Positions 21,242-32,327 of a stretch of 64,000 nucleotides of DNA are shown one piece after another (the stretch's first letter is position 1; each line of letters starts with the position of its first letter). This stretch comes from Ectobius pallidus (taxonomy: Eukaryota > Arthropoda > Insecta > Blattodea > Ectobiidae). The position numbers and the translations under genes were made by a program. Location of the stretch: positions 122,050,043 to 122,114,042 of the forward strand of contig CAXKWD010000004.1 of assembly GCA_964059195.1 (NCBI GenBank). The letters are read 5' to 3'. The notes under the pieces are model-generated. The model was given only the letters and a program-made list of their open reading frames with translations. It made no database searches and had not been told where the DNA came from.

Positions 21242-23434
21242 TGAGATGAGAATGGGACAAGGTTGAGAAGAAGTAAAGAGTAAATACTACTATAAAATCT
21301 AACCTCTGGGAAATCATATTCTGGGCTCTATATTGTCAAAGTTTAGGATGTAGTATTCAGATAACATTTTAAGAATAATTTAGACTATATAATTAACTCA
21401 CTGGTTGATTTTATGGTTATTAAACGATGGGGTGTGCAGCAACTTGGGCATGTGACCGTCTCCAGTGTGCACGTATTATTTCGGGCAGGAGTTCACTTAC
21501 CTGTGAATCTACTTACGTGGACCTGTCACATTTAAGCACACATAGATACTATTGACCTGAGTTGGGATCCAACCCGCGACCTTGGGCACAAAAAGCCAGC
21601 GCGTACATAGTGCGCCACCCAGGCCGATGACGTCTTTTACATAACTTTGATTATCTCAAGAGGGACTTTAAGAGAGCGAGGCCGGATGAATTGAGAGCCA
21701 ACGAACGAGCCAAAGAAAAAACTACCCACCACGGTTACGCTACCTATGTCCCTTGTCCCAATAGGCAATAGTCATTATTTGTCCGTATAACATGATGCCC
21801 TAGGGCTGCACACTTCATTTTCCTCTTCATACTCTCTGTCTGATACATTTCTATTTCTGAATATATCTTGCATGACGTTATCTGTCATCAAGAGTACACT
21901 TTTGTTTTCTTTGTTTTTATCTCTTGTTATGATCTGCCTGAAATATTCTTAGGCTACGTACGGCGGTTCGGGTGTGATGACAGAAAGAATGTTTGTAGTG
22001 GGCGCCTAGTATGATGCATATACTAAATTTCTGGTTGTTTTTGAACCCGCCTCCGGCAATAGTCAGCGGGTCAATGAACACTCCACTCTAGCCTCAAGGT
22101 AGGAAGCGAAGAACAACTTAATGATATTATTAAAATAATACTAATAATGTTTTTCAGAACACGAAAAATCAGCTATTTATTCAAAACTAGCAATGTTGAC
22201 ATCTGACGTTAATAAGTACAGCATTGTTACAAAACATGTTGATAATAAAGTTCTTTAGGTAGATCGATGGTGATGGTACAATAGCTTTGCAGTATAGTAT
22301 CTTGATTGCTCGCGAATATATCCAAAATATTCTAGGTCCCAAAATTATTATAGCAGGAATTTTTCTAAGTTCTGATATTATTTTATGATGAAAAGTTAAA
22401 GTTCAATTAATTGTTAAAACTCGGAGTAGAGCTCCCGATGATAAGTATAACTTTGAGCTGGGCTCCCGACGATAAGTTTTATAAAAGTAACACTCGGAGC
22501 AGAGCTCCCGATAAGAAGTCGAATTCAGGAAGTGATTTTAGTCTCAATGCTGTGACATTACTGTATAGCGGCGAGCTGAAGGCCGAGCTAGCGTTCCCCC
22601 ACTACCTTACCATGCACTTGCATTTAATGTCTTTGCCTTTCCCCCATTTTGCTACCAGCTCGGCCTTCCGCTCACCGCTAGACAGTAGGAAACCTCTGAT
22701 ACTCAATTATTACCTCCACCCTTCTTAATTACTATTGGTGCATGAAGTCACATGGTACCAGAAACATATTTTCATTGGTGATTCTTTTAACCAATAATAC
22801 TAATTCACTAACAACACAGAGCTACTCCGGATTTTCCTGCTTTCTATTACCAGCATCTTAATGTTCGGGACTTCTAAGAACGACTTTACTGGAGAAACCG
22901 CCTGGCTATTGTCTCATCACGGCGAGTCAAAAGTTTCACCCTTAACACAAAAGGCGAATTTTTAAAATAACTCAGTGTATCAGTACCCTTTCACATCAAT
23001 CTGGAAAAGTATGGTCACAGCTACCTGGTTATATTGTTCGGCGCTCGGCCTCATACCGTTACACTTTCTAAGGGAATTTCCTAGCTTCTCCCATCTCTCC
23101 AGTGCTTATAACTACAATTTGATTTTTTAAAAACATTTAAATAAACTTTCTTACCTTTTATACCTTGCTTTTTGATAAGATTAAATATTAATAATGAATG
23201 TTTCATTTTCCCCTGGTCATTTTGATACACAACACTAGCTATGCAATTTAATGAATATACTTTTTACTAATTAGAGTAATTAATTATTTATCTATTTTAA
23301 TTTAACTTATTAATTTCTTGTACTGCTATATATGATTTGGCAGAATACAAGACATTTATTATACCTAAAAGGAGTAAACAGTTTATTTCTCTTATAAAAA
23401 GGGGGAATTATTGAATTAGTAATTTTGTTTTCAG
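21014..23434 (+). other. Intron of the cysteine-rich gene (2.4 kb)
   Basis: It starts GTGAGT and ends TTTTGTTTTCAG. It contains a (GA)n tract near 21207-21241, a minus-strand SINE at 21405-21630, and three short CTCGGAG-AGAGCTCCCGAT repeats at 22420-22520. It also holds a GC-rich hairpin (about 22570-22685) in which GGCGAGCTGAAGGCCGAGCT is followed by near-complementary AGCTCGGCCTTCCGCTCACC. No other coding exon was recognised inside. Confidence 0.65.
21405..21630 (-). repeat. tRNA-derived SINE, arthropod type
   Basis: On the minus strand the head at 21630 reads GGCCTGGGTGGCGCACTATG (A box), then a B-box-like CGCGGGTTGGATCCCAAC. Next comes a body with GTGTGCTTAAATGTGACAGG and an end near ATGGTTATTAAACGATG. 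I recognise this order from SINEs widespread in arthropods. It lies in the intron of the cysteine-rich gene, opposite to it. Confidence 0.75.
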
Positions 23435-23529
23435 GTACTGGTGGTTCGTGCGTTATATCGTCGTACAACCCCCATTATACGGCATGTGGGCCTGGCCATG
23501 TATGCACAACTGTAGGCATATGCGCATGA
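23435..23529 (+). CDS. Secreted cysteine-rich protein, last exon
   Basis: After the acceptor TTTTCAG at 23434 the exon completes a Gly codon split across the intron (phase 1). It continues TGGSCVISSYNPHYTACGPG and HVCTTVGICA before TGA at 23527-23529. The spacing G.G..C......Y.ACGPG..C....IC is what follows the GCCPGC half in this type of domain, so exon pairing is well supported. Together the two exons give about 104 residues with ten cysteines, an even number compatible with five disulphides. No clear AATAAA was found close downstream. Confidence 0.72.
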
Positions 23530-24576
23530 GCAGAGATGTGACAATCCATACAATGTAAGTATATTTACTTTAAAACAAGCTTTGTTTCTTCTAGCTTGTG
23601 TAATAATATCAATAATTTTATTAGAGTAAATAAGAAAGATATATAACTGCGCAATATGGATAATACAATTTTATACCATCTGTTTCATTATGCATTAAAA
23701 TTCTGTTTTATTAGGTTTAGCTTATGAAGAACTCCTATGCCCGAGATCACCATTCTTCGGTTTTCTCAGCTGTTTCGTAACCGAGGTAAAAGTAATATCG
23801 TGATATTCTAAGAAAACCTGTACACCATTGCTACAATACCGCGGTTTCCAAACGTTCGAATATATCGCGGTAACTCTGCTACGAATCAATTCCCATGGAT
23901 AAATTTTGTGTTGATTTCTTCCATGGCTGCTAGTTTCGCTCTCTCTCTCTCTCTGCACGTCTGCCAGTCACGGTGGCTCGTCTAGGCCCATTGGTCTTCC
24001 ATATTTCATTTATTTGTTGTCTTACTGTTCAATAATAAATGTTCATAAGGATAAAATGGAATATTATATTGCGTATATATGTCGCCTGAATTCAAACACC
24101 ATAGATACTGTACCAATCGTGAAAATGAGTTGGTTACGCCTACTAATGGATGGATCTGGTTGGGTTGAGGTAAGAAAGGAAGTTCATTTCAATCGATGTT
24201 ACAGCACAGTATTTGCAAAGATATGTACCAACGTTCATTCTTCAAATAGATCCACCTGTATCTCATTATTCATTATATTCAATTAGCTTTTGGCCTAGAT
24301 ATCGAAAATATGGTACATTGCGCTAATCTCCATCTTGGAAAGAAAACCGCGGTTTTCTCACTCTACAGCTCCTTCACGGCAGGTTAGCATCTTACCGCAG
24401 TAAAAGTCGAAACCGAGCACGGTGCAATGAAAGTATGACCTTACCGGGGTAAACTAAGCTAGTTTACCGCCGTATTCTGAACCACGCCGGCGGTCGGGTG
24501 GGGTAAGTACTTATGCATAAACTCATTTCTAGTGTAGCAACGAACAAAGCTATGGGCAAAAAATGCGGCTGCCGAT
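23530..24576. other. Intergenic DNA, nothing recognised
   Basis: A short CT microsatellite lies at 23940-23955. A 90-codon plus frame at 24014-24286 has no recognisable domain. The stretch ends at the left target duplication of the R1-like LINE. Confidence 0.45.
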
Positions 24577-24591
24577 AGGCTACAGAATGTG

Positions 24592-25701
24592 GATGGGAGG
24601 CAAGATGGCGTCCTGCTAGTATCCACTGTGATTCTGCTCCGCAAAAATTCTTATATTAAAGCGAATCCGACAAGATTATCAACCAGAAGTAACCACCAAT
24701 AGAAGAAGTATATCAAGGTTAGTTAATACTCATAACGACACCAGCAATAATAAAAAATAGTAATAATAACGGGTGCATTAAAACAGTGGGGAACAACGAT
24801 TCATCTCTTGTGCGGTCAACGACCATAGCCAGGCTGAAGCTGGTGAGGCTCCGGTCACGGTGCACACCCGGTGGAGAACGATACCAAGCTGCACAAAATA
24901 CATATAAATAGACAAAGTGATGCGAACAACCTGTACACCTCCCCAGGTCTGATCACACACCCATCCATATTGTACAAATTAATTAATAACACAAGTGCCA
25001 AGAGAAACACCCAGATCTGCCCCGAGCTTTTACTCCTACAACATTCGACATAGGCCGCTTTTCCTGCCATCAGATCAAAGCACAAGCGGGCTTCTTGCAT
25101 GGCCGCTAGGTGTCACCTCTAGTACCGCCTACACACAACCCCACATCTGTAACGCCTGAATATTACCACAAACCACGCTCATATTTCAACATATAAATAA
25201 TAATACTGTACTCCAATCGCTGTTTGTCTTCAGACGAAATAACCAAAACACTATCTTAACAGTGCCAAACGATCTTCAACTCGGCAGAAATGTTAGCATT
25301 GCCCAAATAGCTAGTTCACGGCCTAGAAGCTAGGTGGCAGCGACATCATCACTATTGCTCAAGGGACAAAGCCGCATAAATAGAAACTAACTGTTGCACT
25401 ACTAGGAGATTCCCTGTTTGGCCGCTACGTGCCAGCACCAGTACCACCTTGTACACATGCTTTAAAAATTGCAACTTCTGACCCGGCTACCTCATCTACC
25501 AGCGCAGCGGCCTCACTGTCTGGCAAGAGTTACCGCAGATACATATTTATTTGCTTCTGAGCTTTTCCCCGGAAAAATGTCAGTCAGTTAATGCATCAAC
25601 ATTGAAATAACATTAACACCACTCAAAACCTACTATTCGCTATCCTCTAAAGATCCAACCCACCACCATACCTGTTAACCCGTCAAGTTTGTGCATTAAC
25701 C
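24592..25701 (+). other. 5' UTR of the R1-like LINE
   Basis: About 1.1 kb between the target duplication and the first plausible ORF1 start (ATG at 25702). LINEs of this group carry internal promoters here, but I see no diagnostic motif. Overlapping minus-strand frames near 24.8-25.1 kb have no recognised domains. Confidence 0.6.
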
Positions 25702-26834
25702 ATGGGACCCAAAGGTAATCGTGATCCAAAGCGCGAAGCAACGCCAGGACCTAGTACTGCTAACGTCCCAGCATGCACTGCCGAAGCAGCAAAGACAGCA
25801 TCCAAGAACGGCACGCCAACTCAGCCAGACATCCCGCAGAACTACTCCCCCAGGATGATGACGACAGAACCATGGTAGAAGTGCTGGTTTATCTGGCAGG
25901 GAATATCGCAGCGGAAAAAAAGACCGTAACCAAGAAGCGGGAACTCTACAAAGCCCTTGGGCGGATACTCACCCTGCACCACAACTGGCTGGAAGAAAGA
26001 GCCACAATAAAAGCAGAAAATAACATCCTAAAGAACAACAATAGTGAAAATCAACAACTTAGGCCACAACTACAACTGAACTACGCCAGGGCAACAGCAA
26101 AGCCTACAGCCACAATCGAGACATCACGACCTCAGCCAAAGACTAAACACACTGTTGTTATCGACCGTCCAGATGAAGAAGAAGACACTTCCGACGGAGT
26201 TAAAAACGCCTTATGGGACAAAGTCGAAATTGCAGCAGAAGGGTGGAAGGTTGTCAGCCTGAAACGAACACGCGGGAGGCAGATAGCACTCGAAACGACG
26301 TCTGAGGCCCAAGTTCAAAAAATAATAAACTCTACGACCCTCCACGGAAAAGGATTCCGTGCCCAGAAGACGTCAAAACTAAAGCCAAGAGTAATAATTA
26401 AAGGCATACCAAGACACATGTCCTACGAAGAAGTTCAGGCAGCCCTCGTGGGCCAGAACTCAGACGACGACGACAGCGACACTTGGAAGAAAATATAACT
26501 AAAATTCAAACTGGGGAGAAAGCTTGACGACCGTGATCACTGGGTGTGTGAAGTGGACCCTTAACTAAGAGAGAAAATGCTAAGTCGCGGGCGAATCTTC
26601 GTTGGCTACCAAGCATGCAAAGTTGAGGACCATCTGATAGTCACGAGGTGCTATAGATGTCAAGGCCTGGGTCACACATCCAAATACTGCAAAGCTGAAA
26701 ACGAAACATGCAGCCACTGCACTGCAACGGGACACTCACGAAAGAATTGCCAGAAATCCACTGAGCCACCGAAGTGCGTCCTCTGCAGCCGCTTTAACGC
26801 ACCCCATGACCACGACACACATGACCCAAACTGA
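25702..26834 (+). pseudogene. LINE ORF1 (Gag-like) with CCHC zinc knuckles, broken
   Basis: The best start is ATG 25702 (MGPKGNRDPKREATPGPST). A frameshift before about 25870 moves it into the frame that continues MVEVLVYLAGNIAAEKK. Two in-frame TAA codons, at 26496-26498 and near 26562, break the second half. The C-terminal part has RGRIFVGYQACKVEDHLIVT followed by CYRCQGLGHTSKYC, CSHCTATGHSRKNC and a third Cys/His segment (CVLC...HDHDTH). This is the triple-knuckle arrangement of R1-group ORF1 proteins, which bind element RNA. It ends at TGA 26832-26834, about 46 bp before ORF2. Confidence 0.85.
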
Positions 26835-26880
26835 ACTTCTTTGATGCAAGCAGAAGACAGACTGAGAAGCAGAATCGACT

Positions 26881-29800
26881 ATGGGACACACTAGGCACAC
26901 ACTGAAAATCTGGCAGTTAAACACCGATCGATCCCGCCTAGTTTCGGATGAGCTTCGAAAGCAGGCTCATGAAGCGGAAGTCGACTTTTACTGCTCCAAG
27001 AGCACTACCAATTCAATGGAAAGGTGACTGGCTTTGGTATGCAGAACAGAACCTTCATCAGTAGTCGTCCGGGCGAGGCTCCATGGGCGGCCATTATTAT
27101 CCTGAACCCCGAACTGGAGATCATTCACCAGGCCCAATTCAGCACACCACATGTGGTGTGTGTGACAGTCTCCACCCCTATAGGAGACTTCCACATGGCC
27201 AGCGCCTATCTACAGTACAGTCTGTCTCCGGAAAGCATGTTGATGTCTCTCCGCAGAATATCAGGGACTCTGGGAGGAAACACACTGGTAGGAGCTGACG
27301 TGAACGGAAAGTCGCTGCTCTGAAGTCCACACCCGGCGGATGAGAGGGGCGCAATGGTGGAGGACATGATAACAGACACAGGCTGGCATCCACTCAACGA
27401 AGTACATCAGGGACCAACTTTCCAAACCGCAGAAGGCTCTTCCTACATAGACCTGACAATTGTGTCTCGTGGGGTTTTGGCCCTCCAGAACTCATGGAAA
27501 ATCAAGGGCGACTTAACCTCCAGCTCACACAAAACAATAGAAACTGTAATAGAAAACAGAGGACCGAGAACTATCACGCAGGAGAGACGTCATGTCTTCA
27601 AAAACGCCGACTGGACTGCCTGCCAGGAACGATTGACCCAGCACCTTCAGCAAGTCACGACACCACTTGACACCAAACAGCACATAGCAGCCAGAATTCA
27701 CTACATTACAGATTCTATAACCCAGGCAGCCAACCAAACCATCCGGAGGACCCTACCCAGAAGGACTACAGTAAGTTGGTGGAACAACGAGCTTACCCAG
27801 CTAAAGAGGATTACCTACGCCAGGAGACGAGTTTACCAACGTGCAACATCCCCAGAAAGGCAGCGGCTCCGAGCCCAGTATGCAGAGCAACGACGGCTGT
27901 ACACCGAAGCAATCCACCGCACCAGGCGGGAGAGTTGGCAGAACTTCGTGTCTGAGCAGAGCGTCCTGAACAACTGGGGGGTTGCTTATCGGATCCAGGC
28001 CAACAAGCTCCGCCCAAGAACTGGGCTATCCAGCCTCACAAAGAATGACGGCACTCAGGCAGCCACGTGGGAAGACATCATTGACGTCTTGTTCGAAGCC
28101 CTCGTGCCAGATGACCGGGAAGATGGAGAAACTGATGAACAACGCGATACAAGAGCGACGGCGTGGGAAAGACATCACAATGGTGAGCCGTACCCGGCCT
28201 TCGACCTGACCGATCTTGACATTGCACTTGACTCCACAAGAACCAAACGGGCAGCAGGACCGGACAACATCAATCCTGAGTTGGTAAAAAATGGTGGGCC
28301 AGAGCTAAAGACCCAACTTCTCCAAATTTTCAATGCCTGTCTTCGTCTCCACATGTTCCCCAACTCCTGGAAACACGGCCTGCTTAAACCTATCCTGAAA
28401 TCCCCAGACAAAGACACTACTCAACCCCGTTCATATAGACCTATCTGCCTTCTACCCGTCATGGGAAAAATCTTAGAAAGACTGATCCTATCCCAACTAA
28501 ACGCCAGCATATAAATTTCCCTCTCTGACCAACAATATGCCTTTAGAGAGGCCCGCAGCACCGAGGATGCTATCAGGGAGCTCCAAATCTTCATCAGATC
28601 CTCCGAATATAAATATGTGCATGGAGTGTTTATCGACATACAAGGGGCCTTTGACAATGTCTGGTGGCCCCAAGTACTTAAAAGACTCAGAGAAATTCAA
28701 TGCCCACCCAACATCTATGCGACCATACAGAATTATTTCCGCAACAGGAAGGTAACAGTCAAAGACAACTTCCACAAGAAGACCAAATCAGTCACCATGG
28801 GCTGTCCTCAAGGGCCAGTTCTAGGACCAAAGCTGTGGAACCTTGTCTTCGACGAAGCCCTTCGACAAGTTGAAAACATCCAGAACGTCAAGGCCATCGC
28901 ATTCGCTGACGACCTGGTACTCCTACTGGAGGCCAACTCTAGGACTGGGCTCGAGCAGAAGGGAAATGAAGCGATGCGAATTTTCTCACACTGGTGCTCA
29001 AAAGTAAAGCTGAGACTATCCACCGACAAAACCAGAACATTACTCCTCAAGGGCTTCCTAGATCCCGAGCGACCACCACGCATCTTCGCTGACGGTACGA
29101 GACTGAGAAACGTCCAACAGATAAGATACCTGGGAGTGGAGGTTCAGGCAGGAAACAAAATGGACAAGCAGGTAGATAGGGCTTATGCCTCGGCTGTCAC
29201 CCTGTTCCAGGCTCTGGGAAGATTATCGGGTCAAAACTGGGGCTACCGATACACTAACTACAGGATCCTCTACCACGCCGTCTTTGTCCCTGTATTAACG
29301 TACGCGGCCAAGGGATGGGCACCCTACATCAACGTCAGACACAAAAAGAAGATCCTGTCCGCACAACGCCAGGCACTATTGCGAGTCACCAGAGCATACT
29401 CCACCGTCTCTACAGACGCCCTTATCACCATCGCAGGGGCAGTGCCAGCAGATCTGCTGCTAGATGAAAGGGTCGTGGCTTACGACCTAAAGAAAGGTCT
29501 GCCTACACAAATAGGCCAGCTCCAGGTAACAGAAGCTACCTATAGAAACAGAACAAGCTCTCAGCTCAAAAGCCTCCTCAGATGGAAAACCATCAGCCAG
29601 TGGGAGCGCCGATGGCAGACCACTCCGAATGGGCTCCTCACAAAGAGCTTCTTCCCCAGCGTCAGGACGAGGATCCAGCAGAAGTGGATAACCCCAGACT
29701 TCGCGACTGCGCAGTTCTACACGGGCCATGGCCTCTTCCTGGCCAACCTGGCGAGGTTCAACTTGGCCGACGATAGTCTGTGTTGCTGAGAAGACTGTGA

Positions 29801-29999
29801 GGAGGACACAGCTTACCACGCGCTGTACACCTGCTCACGCCATATGGAAGCCAGGCGCGAGCTGATACGCATCGCCACGGCGGAAGGAGTGCAATGGGCG
29901 CCGGAGCTGAGCTACTGAACCGGTAGAACGACCCACGAGGCCTTCAAGACTTTTGCTCGACGTGTCATCGAAGAGAGAAGAAATTCAGAAGAAGACTAA
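26881..29999 (+). pseudogene. LINE ORF2: endonuclease and reverse transcriptase, broken
   Basis: The N-terminus (LKIWQLNTDRSRLVSDELRK) begins an APE-type endonuclease; a frameshift near 27000 moves to the main frame. That frame has NTLVGADVNGKS and SSYIDLTIVS (endonuclease), then RT blocks AAGPDNINPELVKNGGPEL, SYRPICLLPVMGKILERLIL, FIDIQGAFDNVWWPQ, GCPQGPVLGPKLWN and the catalytic AFADDLVLLL. In-frame stops occur at 27321 (TGA), 28512 (TAA), 29787 (TGA) and 29916 (TGA). A Cys/His C-terminal motif (EDCEEDTAYHALYTC) follows, and the frame ends at TAA 29997-29999. No RNase H is seen, which agrees with R1. Catalytic residues are preserved, but the protein cannot be made. Confidence 0.88.
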
Positions 30000-30117
30000 C
30001 TCTGATTCCTTAGTGAACATAACATTTTGCTTTCTTCTCTTTTACTCGCTCATAATTTCACTCTTTTGTTTATATAAATTCTGTATAGACTTTGACTTCC
30101 TGATTGCCATGTTACTG

Positions 30118-30475
30118 TGTTGTAAATATTCACCCTTCAGCAATTCATCATTCACCTCATTATCCTCTAAGTATGTACAGACTGCTTCCGATTTTTTTGA
30201 CATTTTAGTATGTTGTAAATGTTCACCCTCCGCTAATTCATTACTCACATCATCACCATCTTCTATATGTATACTGATTCCTCCCAATTTATGTAATTCT
30301 AGTGTGTTGTGAATATTCGCCCTGCATCAACTCATCATTCACCTCATCGTCATCTTATACAAATGTACTGATTGCTACTGATTCATTGCCATTGTACCAT
30401 GTTGTAAATATTCACCCTTCGCTAATTCATCACTCACATCATCATCATCTACATTTATACCGAAGCCTTTAAACC
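30118..30475 (+). repeat. Four ~94-bp tandem repeats in the LINE 3' UTR
   Basis: Units begin with TGTTGTAAATATTCACCCT at 30118, 30211, 30305 and 30400, so the period is 93-95 bp. Each unit continues with a CATCA/TCACATCATCATC-like stretch and an ACTGATT-like word. Divergence between units is moderate. The array lies wholly inside the LINE 3' UTR and is not host satellite DNA. Confidence 0.85.
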
Positions 30476-30608
30476 TAGATAGCAAACTGTACACAAATAT
30501 TGTCTATGTATTATCCGTATTCTCCCCAGTAGTGTAGCCTCCGGCTGTGGGACTCTGGGTCAACTATGGTCAAATAAAAAAAAAATTAAAAAAAGGCTAC
30601 AGAATGTG

Positions 30609-30730
30609 AATGCAAACCCGCTGCCTCCTGTTCCAGTTTATCTCAAGCAAATGGTAGATCCATTGTGGTCTGGATTTAGGGTTGCCAACTCTTGAAGGTG
30701 GAAATAAGGGATAGTAGTGTATAACAGAAG
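30609..30730. other. Short unique DNA with a possible element terminus
   Basis: Contains TTTAGGGTTGCCAACTCTTG at about 30677, which resembles the start of the insertion at 30831 (AGGGTTGACCAACC). It may be a terminus of another copy; no partner was found. Confidence 0.35.
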
Positions 30731-32160
30731 TGAATTGCCCTTAATAGTCTACCCCACTGACAGATAAGTTATGTCATATGCAGTATTGCGAGGCACATTA
30801 ATTAATTAATTAATTTTGTGACAGGGCTTTAGGGTTGACCAACCGTCCCGCAGTTTAAGATATTTTGTAAATGTCCCGCACTGTATATGTCACTTTGTTT
30901 TGTTTTCTATCTGAACGAATCGAATAATTTTGTTTTGTTTTCTATCTGAACGAATTTTCGCGTTCTTTTCATGGGCACAGTAAGGATTTTCATATTCCGC
31001 AACTATTCTGCTATGTAGCTTCAACTAAACGAAACAATTAAATATTACCAACATTGCCAACATTGCTAACAGTAAAGCATTTGAAAGTTTAAATAAGTAG
31101 ATTATAGCATCTTTGGAGAAGCATTCCGGATATACCTCCGACTTCTGTTTTACTTATATTGAAGTTTTCAGTATTTCTATACTTGGTAGTTATATCTTAG
31201 AGGCTGAAAGTTAGAACAAGTACTGTTAGAAAGTAATTCATATACCGGTTACTGATATAACTAAGAATTGCCACAAATACGTCTATTACCTTCTATTTCC
31301 AGTATAAAAATCTTGTGATAACATTTAGGCTATAAAACGTTCAATATTTATTATTTCAGAATTTTTTGTCTTTTGTATATTTTCGTTTAGATTAAGGGTC
31401 TTCAACCCACAGACTGGAAAATAAATAGTACAATCAAGATGAGTGAAATGTATTTATCTATGTGAATAGTTCATTAAGAGTAGGCCTACTCTTGGTAAAA
31501 AAAGAGAACATCTGGCAACACTTTCGAAAATGTTAAATTGTTTGTAGTTTTAAAACTACAGCTAAAATGTAGCTATCCCCCAAAATTGAAAAATGTCCCC
31601 CTTTTCTACTGTCTTGTCCCTCATTCCTTCCTTCAGCAGGGCTTTCACTGTTATTGTACAGTAACATGCAAGATGGATATAAGCATTCATGAACCGCAGA
31701 TTATTGTCTCTGTTGGACACTTCATGATAAAAATACCTCCGACACTGGGAATCGAGCCCAGGACCTTCGGCTATCCGTGCAGCCGCTCTACCAACCGAGC
31801 TAGTCTGAGTTCGATTCACAGCGCCATATGGAACCTCTCTCCATCTTGCATGTTACTGTACAATAACAGTGGAAGCCCGGTCACAAAAGTCACTAATTAG
31901 TGTGCCTCACAGTAGGCTACTGCTCATGACATAACTTGTCTGTCAGTGAGGTAGACCATTAAGGGTAATTAAACGTAGGAGAGAGGTCCCATCTTGCGCT
32001 GTGAATCGAACTCCGGCTAGCTCAGTTGGTAGAGCGGCGGCACGGATAGTCGAAGGTCCTGGGTTCGAGTCCCAGAATCGGAGGAATTTTTCTCCTATAA
32101 CATTCTCATGAAGTGTTCAACAGAGACAGCATTCTGTGGTTCATGAATGCATATATCCAA
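30731..32160. mobile_element. Second opposed tRNA-like element, split by a later insertion
   Basis: A minus tRNA-like segment (31738-31808) and a plus one (32012-32082) face apart, with inverted flanks (CATTCATGAACCGCAGA versus TCTGTGGTTCATGAATG; TCTCTGTTGGACACTTCATG versus CATGAAGTGTTCAACAGAGA). The plus copy has a fair cloverleaf: acceptor TCCGGCT, D-arm GCTCAGTTGGTAGAGC, T-arm CTGGGTTCGAGTCCCAG. The left flank begins at about 30731 and resumes at 31646 after an ~0.8-kb insert. It is the same family as the element at 12.17 kb, though more diverged in the anticodon arms. Confidence 0.75.
30831..31636. mobile_element. ~0.8-kb insertion inside the tRNA-like element
   Basis: CAGGGCTTT occurs at 30822-30830 and again at 31637-31645. 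Removing one copy and the segment between restores a sequence collinear with the other arm of the same family (GTGACCGGGCTTCCACTGTT on the complementary copy). The insert starts AGGGTTGACCAACCGTCCCG, has an internal near-duplicate of TTTTCTATCTGAACGAAT, and ends with GTCCC-rich text. An 8-9-bp target duplication suits hAT-like elements, but the inverted termini are poor, so the class is uncertain. No coding frame was recognised. Confidence 0.6.
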
Positions 32161-32327
32161 CCCTATTTGAATTCAAAGTTAAACTATATACCCCGGATGC
32201 CGCAATGCTCTATTGTGGAATTTTCTTTCTCTTCTGGAATAGAGACTAGAGTGCTCACTGAATAATACATAGGCCTATATGAAAATACAGCTAATAGCAA
32301 ATCTCAGAGGAACGTCCACGCTTTTTA

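Larger units (their letters stand above)
24592..30593 (+). mobile_element. Full-length, inactivated R1-like non-LTR retrotransposon
   Basis: The 15-bp direct repeat AGGCTACAGAATGTG at 24577-24591 and 30594-30608 flanks a 6.0-kb element ending in an A-rich tail (about 30576-30593). Inside are a 1.1-kb 5' UTR, ORF1 with CCHC knuckles, ORF2 with apurinic endonuclease-like and RT domains, and a 3' UTR with tandem repeats. The organisation is that of R1/jockey-group elements. GC content is markedly higher than in the flanks, also usual for these. Multiple nonsense codons and at least two frameshifts make it dead. It was a complete insertion, so decay came afterwards. Confidence 0.9.

Noticed and set aside
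22411..22728. 105-codon plus-strand frame
   Set aside because: It runs through short CTCGGAG repeats and a GC hairpin inside an intron; no domain.
32012..32082. Possible functional tRNA gene (plus strand)
   Set aside because: Anticodon stem pairs poorly and the flanks are shared with the other copies of the mobile family.
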